64,000 nucleotides of DNA from Saururus chinensis (taxonomy: Eukaryota > Streptophyta > Magnoliopsida > Piperales > Saururaceae). The notes under the pieces are model-generated. The model had not been told where the DNA came from and searched no databases. It saw only the letters and a program-made list of their open reading frames with translations. The stretch is taken from assembly GCA_035235625.1 (NCBI GenBank), contig CP141149.1:8462893-8526892 (forward strand), given 5' to 3'. Shown piece by piece: positions 47,860 through 59,800 of this stretch (within the stretch, counting starts at the first letter, position 1; every line of letters starts with the position of its first letter). The position numbers and the translations under genes are program-made.

Positions 47860-50800
47860 ATGCTGTCAGACCGGATCCAGAACGGGATCCAGACGGCAAA
47901 GCATGTTTGGTCTCGGCTGCCGCACTCGTCGGAGGAGGCGGATGGCGATCCGGAGGCCGCCGCCGGTGCGGCCAGCAGCAGTGGGAGCGCCGTGGAGAGC
48001 CTGGACTACGAGATCATTGAGAATTACGCGTACCGGGAGGAACAGGTGGAGTATTTGAGATTCATGGGTAGGTAGTAATTGACGTATTTTTTAGTTATTT
48101 GGAACTTGGCGTTTATGTGGTTTTCTTATTTTCTTGAAATTGGTATGCGGACTTGGCAGGCGCAAAGGGGAAGACTGTACACTGGGTATTATGTGATGGT
48201 CAAATGGGTCTTCTCTCTTCTCATTGGTATTGGTAAGTGAAAAACGTCATCTTGATTTTCTTTTTAAATATTTGGAATTGGAATTATTTTATCCGTCTTT
48301 GATTTACTTGAGTATAAGGTTCCAAATTGGCCAACCTTTTGTCTTTCTAGTTTGTAGTATATGTTCTTCATGGGTTATTAGTTGTAAAGGTCCATATCTC
48401 TTTCATATTTTTTTCATTACAACATCTCAACATCTCCATTCTGTTGTTCTAAGCTTTTAGTATTCTTTGTTTTTTGATGAAGGAATTTTTAGAATTGGAA
48501 TGTGATGTAATCTGTTAAGATTACAAGGGAATTGAGGATGAAGTATGGAAGAAAATTGGGTGAAAGGGATTAACGAATTAGAAGAAAGAGGTGAATCAAA
48601 TGACAAAGGACAGACAAGAGAATTGGAGGAAGATGCTTACGAGTTTTCAACAAAACTAACTGTATTGATTTTCTTCATTAATTATTATTGGCCCTTACAT
48701 ATATATACTGAAATTATTCTCGAATCCTACTTCAACTAGGCATATGAATCCTAACAAGAAAACTAGCTACCGAGAGATTTGCCAATAATAAAAAATTAAA
48801 ACTAGGAAGCATAATAAACTCTGTAGGAGGAAGCCGTTTGAATAGGTGGGCCCCTCATGGTGGCTCGCATATATGATAATAGAATGCAGGTAAGTTGACA
48901 TTTAACTTGTGTAGTAAAACAAGTTGATATTTCACTCCTACTTCTGTTTCCTTTTTATGTCAAACAAAAAATTCTTTTTTGTTAATTAGGTACTGGATCA
49001 CCAGTTCCCCGGGTATGATATTAACTTCTTTAGCTGATCGTGAATTTGTCTTTTTAGGTACTGGGTTAGCTGCTGTTTTTATCAATCTGGCTGTTGAAAA
49101 CTTTGCTGGGTGGAAATTTTCAGCAACTTTTGCTATCATACAAACATCATATTTTGCGGGTTTCATTGTGTACGCCGTGATCAATTTAACTTTGGTATTC
49201 TCTTCTGTATATATCATCACACAATTTGCGCCAGCAGCTGCTGGTTCTGGCATTCCTGAAATTAAAGGGTACTTGAATGGTCAGTGTTGTGATCTTTACT
49301 GCATTATATTCTTTTCCTAACTTGTATAATATGTATGTTTGTGATTGGGGACGTGGCTGTGAAACAATTGCAGGAATCGACACACATGGGATTCTTTTCT
49401 TCAGAACTCTTGTGGCAAAGGTTTTGTATCCTTTAGGTTCTATTTGTGATGCTATCCCTACTTGGCTATGTACAGCATAGTTACCATTTTTTTTGTGACA
49501 GATATTTGGAAGCATTGGTTCCGTTGGAGGTGGGCTTGCATTAGGCAAAGAGGGCCCTCTGGTTCATATTGGTGCCTGTATTGCTTCTCTGATTGGACAG
49601 GTATATGCTGCCAGCTTGAATGAAATGTTTAGATCTTTTCCTTGATTATTATTCTCTTTGGTTATATTTTCCTTGCACATGACAGATAATGCATACACAA
49701 GACTATCTATTAATGCTTTTACCATCCTGCAAATGTTAACAGGGTGGATCCTCAAAATATCATTTGCGCTCCCGATGGCTGCAGATATTTCAAAGTGATC
49801 GAGATCGCCGTGATCTTGTGAGTAACTTTCAAACTGTCATATGTCCATGTATTGGTGCTCAACATACAATTTTTTGCAGATGAGTTTCTCAATTGTCATT
49901 TCAATATACTTTGTTTGACATCATCTTAATATAAATATGATTAATACTCCACTCAAGAGCAAATTATTTGCACATCTCTTTTTCTCAAAGTGGTAACTTA
50001 TGTGCTATCACCTTGGATGGGCAGAAATAATAGGGGTATCTTGGATTTCATCGGGTACTATTTTCTTACTGTCAATAGCAAAGTTGATTGAAATTGGCCA
50101 ATGAAAATGCGGATTAACTAAAGAAATTAGCACACGAGGCATCAATGGTTGCACTTATGTCCTTTTTTTAGACATAGCTTGCATGGCATTATAATGGATG
50201 AGTGGAAACAATATTTGCATGGAATTATGAGATTATCTATTCTTATTGAGAGCGATTTGATTGACACAAAATGGGCCGTTATAAATTTTGGATTGGTTGG
50301 GATATTATTTACTCGTGCAATATGTTTATGGGGCTTGGTATACAGTATATTGTTGCTCACTCTGTCTTGAGCACTTCATACACAAAGTTGTTGAGTTTAT
50401 AAAGTTGCTGTTTTGACATCTAATCAATGTTGTGAAAGGTCACTTGTGGATGTGCAGCTGGTGTTGCTGCTGCTTTTAGGGCTCCTGTTGGGGGTGTTTT
50501 ATTTGCTTTAGAGGAGGTCACATCCTGGTAAGATTTTTTTTTTTCTATTTGTTTTAGGTCAATATCAGAATATTTGTGAGATAAGGGTAGGTGGTAACTG
50601 CATATCAGTTCTAGAGGGAAGAATCATCTATCTTGAAGTTTTACCCAGTTATTGCTGAGTGCCAACCAGGGATTTATTTTGAACAGAATGGTGCTTATGC
50701 ATCTGTCAAAGGGAATAGGGGTGCCACAACATAAATCCATAAAATTGTCTCTGATAGATGCCATACATTCAGCTTATGGAGTTACAATTTTTCTTTATTT

Positions 50801-53800
50801 TTTTATGGGGGAAGGGGGTTATTATGCAAAACTCCTCCCTGGTCCCTGGATGTGTCCTCTGTTTTTATACGAGGAACCAATGCCTCTTACCAGTTATGAA
50901 AGATTTTTATACGTAAGCTGCTCAATTTTAATTAATTTATATGAAAGTCACAAATTATCAGGCTATCTATTTTTCAGGACCATTATTTTTGCAATTAAAC
51001 TGCCAGATATCTGTGTTTGATTGCTCACATATAATAGATATCAAAAATCTCTTTTGTGTTCAGGTGGAGAAGCCAACTTATGTGGCGTGTGTTCTTTACA
51101 TCTGCTGTTGTAGCAGTAGTGGTACGTACTGCAATGGGCTGGTGCAAAAATGGAGATTGTGGACATTTTGGATCAGGTGGATTCATTATTTGGGATATAT
51201 CAGGGTTGGTATCCTAAGTTTGAAATTTTACTCTTGAATTAATTTATACTACCTCATATCTCTAACCGATTGGATCAAATGGTTTTGTTAGTGGTCAGGA
51301 AGACTACTCTTTCCAGGAATTGTTGCCCATGGCTGTTATTGGAGTTATTGGTGGTCTTCTTGGTGCGGACATTTGCTCAATGATACTCACAAACTGTTAC
51401 GTTTCTTATGCAGTTTCTTTGTTGCTGTTGCTGATTTTTTTCTTTCTTTCAGGAGCTTTGTTTAATCAGCTTACCCTCTATGTTACCCGTTGGAGGCGTA
51501 AGTATCTGCACAAGAAGGGGAGTAGAGTTAAGGTAACTCCTGGAAATATAAATTTCATTCCTATAAAAGATGTAGCTTGATAGTATACTGATGACAAGAA
51601 GGGGCTATATATCCTGATGACTAGAAGGGCAGAGAGTTAAGGTAACTCCTGGAAATACAAATTTGATGCCTATAAATGATATAATATCATGCTGACAAGA
51701 AAGGGAGTAAAGTTAAAGTAACTCCTGGAAGTACAAATTCCGTACCTGTGAAAGATAATATCATGATGGAAAATGCTCCTCCTTCAAAATCTCATGTTAG
51801 AACCTACTGTATCTGTGACCATGGTGTTTTGACATGGTGGGCCCCACAAATTCATGTTAGTGACGCATACATTAGATTCTGACATGGGATTCTTTTAGGG
51901 AGAAATAGCATTCCTCTCTTTTTATATTGCTGCCATTTACTTATGATTCGTTAGTCTTTGTCATAGCTAATGTCTTTCTGTTATTTTGCAGATTATTGAG
52001 GTGTGTGTTATATCTTTGGTGACTTCACTTATTTCCTTTGGGTTGCCACTTCTTCGAAAATGCAGGCCATGTCCAGAGGCTGAAATGAATTCAAATATTG
52101 AATGCCCTCGTTCACCGGGAACTTATGGCAATTATGTTAATGTGAGTATCAGTGTTGTGGTAGATTATTGAACCTTTTAGCTCTTATGTTGTTCCAACTT
52201 CCAACTGATATTGTTTCAGTTATATTTCTATGTGGATTTTAAGTAGTAGTCACACTTGGACCTTATTTGATGTTAAACACCTTAGAATGGTAATTTGGCC
52301 TTGTGGTCTAAGTGGCCAGCTTAGTTTTTTTTTTTTCCAGTTTTATCATTTTTTTGTATCTTTTTTTGGCACTGTTTTTTGCATCTTGAAATACATATTG
52401 AGTCTTCAATTTCTTTCCATATTGTGATAATGACAATGCGTCTTATTTTTGAGCAATTTTCAGTTTTACTGTCCAAAGGAAGGAAAGGAATACAATGACC
52501 TGGCCACCATTTTCTTTAATACCCAGGTACAAAAAATTTGATTTTAATTATTTATTACTCTAGTTGGTGTTGTCTCTCACCTTTTACTTTTTTATGTTTT
52601 AATCACTGCAGGACGATGCAATACGCAATTTATTTAGTGCTAAAACATTTCATGAGTACAGTGCTCAAAGCCTTCTCACATTTCTGGTAAAAATATTCAT
52701 TCCATTGCTCTTATGATTCTGTTATGGTTGGCATCTTTTAAATTAATTTCTGTAGAAAACAAGGAAAAGTTTTATGTGTATAAGAAGGGTTTTCATCTTA
52801 TTGAGATCTTACTGAGATTTTGATGTTATTGGTTGGCAAAAAAGAATAAGAGGGAGAGATTAATTTTCTTTCTTTGGGCGAAAAATTGGTGAGCCAATGC
52901 GTGGCAAAATCACTAATTTCTTGCAAATCTCAATGAAATAGAAGCTTCTTCATATCTTTTCCATTTCTTGGCTTGTTGAGATCTTGCCAATTTCTTTCTA
53001 CATTAAGAAATATTACATCTCAGTTATTCATGACTTTTTCCGTACTAGAAGCTGGAATTTTTAATCTGTAACAGTCTATGATCATTTTCTCAATAGATTT
53101 GAAAAATTAACTGATGTAGCTCATTTACACTTGAGGGGTAAAGTAGGTATTTTGTAAGGTACGGTTGTCTAAACTGTTGGAGGGTTCAATAGAATTGATC
53201 TAACTTAACAGAGATGGGTCAGTTTGGTTTTGATCTGGTATAAGTTGGGTCAATAGTGCCTATGGGCTTGGCCCCAACTCCCAAGATATATCCCTGGGCA
53301 CTGATCGTGTGTAAAATGGGAAATGGCATTGAAGAATCCTCATGTGAAGGAAGAAACAGAACTGTTGCTGGGTTGTTGTTGGGTTTGGCTTTCAGCTAGA
53401 TTATGTGGAAGATCAATTTCACATAAAGTGCAAACTTTGCTAAAACAAAAGGACGATATATTAGGTGGGAGGAGATGAACAGTAGTAACGAAAAAGAACA
53501 GGGAGGGAGAACAAGAAGCAGATGGATGAAGATTTGATGGACAAGAAGAGAAAGAAGAAAAAAGATGTTGGAAGAAATAACATTTGAAACTTTAGTCATA
53601 AGTTCATTCCAATGCTCTGCCTGGTGACAAATTTATCATGTAGACTTTTGAATTAATCAGATTATCAACTAATTGGACTTCTACAATCTTAACTAATTAG
53701 ATTTCTATACTCATTGTTTATTTCAAACAAAGATTCATTGTCAAATAAAATCCCTAAAAATCAATTCATCTTTCCATTTTCTAATTCATCTCATGAATAT

Positions 53801-56800
53801 ACTAGGAGAAATGAGGATGCTAAGGTAGATATGGGATATCTAGAAGAGGCAATATTAAAAATGAGTAGGTTTGAGAGAACTTAGGGGTAGCACCTTTAGG
53901 AGAAGAAGATTAGAGAGTGTAGATTGTGTTGTTATGGGTGTTATATACAAAGAAGACCAATGGATGCCCTGGAAAGAAGGTTGGAAGGGGTGCAAATAGA
54001 AGAGATCAAGAGGGAGAAACCTAAGAGGACTCGGACGGAGTGAAGAAGAAAGGATATGGCAGTACGAACCACCACTCTGTTGGCCACCCAGATGGACTAT
54101 ATCTAGACTTAACCTGTGCATATGTTGTGTGGGTCATGTGCATGATCAAGTGGATTGGTGGCAGGACACAGTGCTCTAAGGGGCTGGTTGCCCTGCCCCT
54201 TCTAATGGGGTCCTACGGACTCAAACACCCCTTGTAAACAAAAAAAAGAAAGGACATGGCTATGCTATATTTGTTGATACCAAAAAAGCTGGAGTGGAGT
54301 AGGAAAATTTATGTTACAGACGTCAAATTGCTAGGAAAAGGTGCTCCTGGATTATGATTATAATCTTCTAATTCCCCTCATGGGTGACACACATATTTTA
54401 CGTCCTAGCTTATTGCCTTTAAAGGCTCCCTTAACTTACATTTACAACCGGAATGTTTAATTTGGAAAGCTTATGTTGCAATTCCCTCCCAAAAAAAAAA
54501 TCCCTGGTCTCAGATGTCAAAAAACTGATCTTGTCATCCATTAAATGATATTCAGTTGCTGCTATGCCTACAAATCTAATGGGTAAACAGACTCCATTTT
54601 TGGGTTCTCATTGGTTTGTAGTCCCTCTGATTGTGTAGACCATCAATCTTTTTTAGATTTCAATAGAGAACTTGTGCCAGTCAAGGGATGCAATCTCCTT
54701 GCCAGATTTGCATCTCAGCTAAAAGACTAGAATTGAGAGGGTGCAGAGATGGTTTTTGCCTCATCTTGCCCAGATTTTGCCCCTCTCGCTGAGATGGGCT
54801 TTTAAAATCATTTCTGCATGCAGAAACATCTAGAAAAAGAAAGCTGGATGCTGTTGCAATGGCACAAGGGCCACATTCTGGCATCTAGCCCTCCATGCTG
54901 AAGCTGTCTGTAAGATTTTGAAAAAAGGTAGCAATTTTTGTGATTTGTTGTCAATAACACAATTCTGAGAAAATAAAATAGAATCAACTGGATAGCTAAA
55001 TAACATGATCTTTTCTTAGGAAAGCATAACAAATAATAGAATCTCAAAGACCACATCATATAGCATAGTTAAGAAGTCATAATACACAAATGTATTCCTT
55101 TGAGAAGTTAGATGATAAAGAAATATAATTAATAATAAATGTTGCAAATTGTCAGTGACATCTAAGGCACTAACACATTCCTCTCTTGGCGTTGTGTGTT
55201 AAATAAGTTTCATTCAGTGTAGTTAATATAATTGTATTCTCATGATCGTATGATTGTTTTACATTAATATTAGTTCCTCTATATGTCTAAAAATGCATAT
55301 TTGTGGAAAACGATTTTTTTTCACAAAGGCTATTTACTTGATTTATCCAAGCTCTTGGCTTGTCTCTTTAGCCAATCGAGATGAGACTGATATTTGATTG
55401 TGTTGTAACCCCTTAGAAATTCTAAGGAACTATTATGAAATATGTAAAAGAACAATGGATGAAAGGGGGGAAGTAATAGAGACAAAGGGGAGAATAATCA
55501 GATGAAGAGAAGGAGAGACAAAGAGAAACTCGAGCGCTGCTCTTGCAAAATACTGATCATGTACTCTTCATTGGAATGGGTTGTAGCCCTATTTATAGAG
55601 TATAAGCAGACCTTATATAACTACAATAAATCCTAATCTAACTAGGAATAACTTAAATAATGGCCGGAAATAACCTAATATAAGTAGATTCTAACTAAAC
55701 TAGGAAACACAAGTTCTAATAAAAATAGAATTAACTAATCAAGCAAATCCAACTCCAATTAGGATGCATAGGCCACTCCAGAACGGTAAAGGGCCATAAC
55801 ACATTGTGAATGTTTATGCAACTTCACTGACACTCTCTTATTGTTTTCAAGACATAATGAAGAATTTAATTTGGTTGAAACAAGTTACACTTCACTATAT
55901 ACATGTAAACAATTTACTATAGTTATGAATTACAGTTTATTGAAAAATATAACCATTCTACAAGTTACACTTCACTCTATACATGTAAACAATTTACTAT
56001 AGTTATGAATTACAGTTTATTGAAAAATATAACCATTCTACTTGTGGCCTATTGAATTTTTCTAAAATGCTTTTAATAATTATCATTTTAGGTTTGTGTT
56101 ACATATTTTAAAATTAAGTAGCCTATAAAGTACAAAAGATTCATCCTATATTCCAAAATAGGCTTAAAACAAATGTTTTCTGAGAGTCCAATCGAGCTTC
56201 AATTTCTACACAATCTCACCAAATCTCTTTTTTTGTGCCAACAAAAACCTCATTGAGATTTGAGATGACAAATGCTAGTTTTACCGAGGTTTGTAGCATT
56301 TTTAATGAGGAAAAATTACTTCATATTTCTATTGGTCCCATTGTTCATTGAGGAATTTACCTAGAAATTTTGCTGCACTTTCTACATTTGCTTAAATAAT
56401 GCCTATCTTGGTGTTCGGACTCTTTCACACAGCCATATAGTTGGGACATACCGTGTGCATATTTGATGTGTCTAAAGATTGATAATTGAGAGGAGAAATT
56501 AAAAGAGAAGAGAGGAGAGAACTGTTTTGCTTGGAGACCAAGCATGAAGACCATTTTATTATTAAAATAATAAAGAGAAATTACAGAAGTGCCACTCATA
56601 GGTACCCTAACTAATCCTACAGATTTTCTGATAATTTTGTTTTTCAGACTTGCGATCTGTGTGGCACTAATATGGTCCCACCTAATATGCCTTCTGATGC
56701 GGAAAAATATTGGGCTTCACCTACATAATTTTAACCTTATTTAGGATTTAGTTTTATTTGAGTTATCAAGAAAGAGTTTTATTTAAATTAGGACTTTTAA

Positions 56801-59800
56801 AGTTTCTTGTCCGGTAGTTTATTTCCAATTAAGACTTTATATTAGCCTATAAAAAGGCATCAGCTTTCATTAATAATATTACATATGATTTTAGAAAAAA
56901 ATCATGTTCTCTGCTGATTTGAAAATTTTTCTGTTGGGTGATGATGCTGAACGACTGTTGGTGATGATGCCAGCAGTCCTCTGGTGGTGATTCCTGGGAG
57001 ATTTATCCCTCTTCCCTTTATCCCTCTTCTTACCCACCTCCTACCTGATGCGGAGCAATAGTGGGCCAAGCTCATGCGCTGAGATCAGATTTGGTTTTAT
57101 TTTTCTGAATTTATAATTTTACTCTATTTAGGAGTATTACTATTGAAGTTTTTATTTACTATCTTAGGACTTTGGATTTGATATTATTTTTCTAATTTCA
57201 CAAGGAGTCTTGTCTGGTCATTTCCAATTAGAGATACATTGTAAAGCCTTATTTAAAGGTCTAGATCTTGAATGAAAGGACAGCCTATGATTTTGAGTTT
57301 AAGAATGAAAAGTTTTCTTCTCTGTGGTGGATTCCAACGCCTTGCTAGTGGATTCCAATGCCTTGCTAGTGGATTCTGGGTCAGCCTTTCGTTCAGTGGA
57401 CTCCAGTGGAAACCTTGGTGGATACCGAGGGACCCATCCCTTGCCCTTCCTACGCCTTTTAATTCGCTGTTTCCCTTCTTTGCGACATGCTGTCCAGCAT
57501 CAACTTGGTGTCCCATCAAACAACCTGCTATTCATCATCACTGTTTCCTATGGAACCCCTGGTTGCCATTCTTCAAGAGTTGAAGGCAATGAATGCCAAA
57601 TTTGATGTGTTGCTCCAAGTGTGTGCCAAAATCAATAACCGCCTCGAGCGCTTACATTCTCATGCACCACTAGCCACTGCAAGTGCTGGTCTTCAGGAAG
57701 ACGACCTCCACATACTTTTGCTTCTTGTTTCAGCACTATTGCAGCAAAAGGGTTCGTGTGAAATTGCTGTGGCTTTGCCTCCAGTACCTTCCATTCTCAC
57801 ACGATTGCAGCGAAAGTAAGTCATGCTGCAACTGCTTTTTTACATCGAATTCTTCTGTAAAGATTTTCTGTTTCCAGTTAACAGTCATGTGGCACCCTTT
57901 TCTAAACAATCACAGTATTTTCTGTTATTCCTTGGCTTCGGCTCAGCTTAAGCTGGTGATGATGAAACAGCACAGCCTCCTTCTCAACTGTGGGTAGCGA
58001 TTCCAAGACCACTATTTGCCATGGTGTTCCCTGGTTCAATTCGCCTCCAAGGTTGCTCCTTTTTGTATGCCTATTGAGCCAGAATCCAGTTTGTTGCTTT
58101 TATGTTTCCAAGCGATGCTCCACCATACTCTGTTCAAGTCTCTGCCAGCACTACCTCCATCCTTGCTGATCTGCATGATGGTCATTCCATCTGGCTAGCT
58201 TTTCTGGCTGTTGCTTCAACGTTAATGGGCATTCCGCTGCCTCCACCTCTGCTGCTACCACCTCCGAGGGCATAGTTCTCTGTTCTTTTTGAGTTAGGGA
58301 AACCAGCAAGTGGATGACGCTCCACACAGTTTGTTCTGCTGATTTACAGCTCCAGGTCCACTGAGCCCGTTTGAGTTCAAGATCTCTTCCAAACGGGTCT
58401 AAAGAGGGCCCATTTTCGTTAATCCCTTATACCCTGCCTGTTGTCCATCCATTCCTTTGGCTTGCACACACTTGCAAAGGAAGAAACGAATGGCCACTTT
58501 GTTTGCACTGTCTGAGTACTTGCTGGAGCCATACTAGTTGGAGTCAAGTATCTCCTGCCCAGGGAGAATGATGCAGAGCCATAGTAGGCCCAACTGATGC
58601 ACATAGATCAGATTTAGTTTTATTCTTCTGAATTTAGAATTTTACTTTATTTAGAAATTTTACCTTGGAAGGTTTTATTTAGTATCTTGGGACTTTGGAT
58701 TTGATATTATTTTCCTAATTTCACATGTAGTCTTGTCTGGTCATTTCCAATTAGAGATACACTATTAAGCCTTATTTAAAGGTCCAAGTCTTATATGAAT
58801 GGACAGCCTATGATTTTGAGTTTAAGAGTTAAAGTTTCGTCTCTGTTGGTGGGTTCCACGCTTTGCCGGTGGATTCTTGTGTGCCCTCCATCCGGTGGAC
58901 ACCAGTGGAAACCTTGGTGGATTTGAAGGAACCCATCCCCCACCTTCCTGCTCCTTTTAATTCCCCATTTCCCTTCTTTGTGACACACTGTATGGCATCA
59001 CTTCTCCTATCCTTCACCCGGAGGATACTGTCCTATGTCACCTTCCCTCAATAAGTTTTTGATGTTTTGTACAATGCCTTATGCTGATTGTGCATCCTAT
59101 GTTGATTGTGCACCTGCTTTTATGTGTTATCATTGTGGTCATAGTGGTCATTGTCATCATCATCAGCCCGCAATCCCACTTGTTTTAGGACAGTAATATG
59201 GATTCTTCTCTATGGCCCTGTTATTTACATTTTTTAACATTCAACTTGTACAGTTCCAAGTCTATCTCACTAACTTATTATAGGACATTTTTACATTTTG
59301 GACTGTCATCTTTGTCATCTGTGATGTTATATTTTAACTTACTGTAAATGATGTGGACAATTGACTGGATAAAAATAAAAGAGGAACACTAATTTCTGCC
59401 CTAAAAATTGATGTGCATTTTTTCAATAAGTCAGGAGAGACTAAAAGAGTAATGCTATGTTGACGTGAGGATTCATAGTAATGAGCTACTTCATCATTCA
59501 GAAACCATTGATTAGTGGGGTAGCCTCATCACATATAAAATCTCGCATCACAAAAGCATTTTTCAAACTGAAATCTTATTGAAACCATATGACTGAGTGA
59601 CAAGAATTTCCTATAGGATTTTTGAAAATTTGTTTTTTAAAGACTTCATTTCAGAATCGAGCCAAAAGTTGGACAAGAACCATTGCGAAAGAAAATGGAA
59701 TCTATTTCCTCTAACAATTTGGTAATAGTTTTTTTTTCTTAGCAAATTGATCTTTTGCTGCCAGTTTTCTTGGAAATTGATCATGTGTATGCTCGTGCAA

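Noticed and set aside
53396-53599. Hydrophobic minus-strand frame in CLC-d intron 13
   Set aside because: Purine-rich plus strand gives Leu/Phe/Ser on the other strand; no homologue recognised.
57253-57605. Overlapping frames on both strands with repeated [13 protein letters not shown]-like residues
   Set aside because: They fall within LTR 1 and reflect a short direct repeat of about 24 bp inside the LTR, not a protein.
59085-59190. Cys-His rich stretch ([13 protein letters not shown]) like a retroviral zinc knuckle
   Set aside because: The final Cys of the CX2CX4HX4C pattern is missing and the frame is short; could be chance next to an LTR element.
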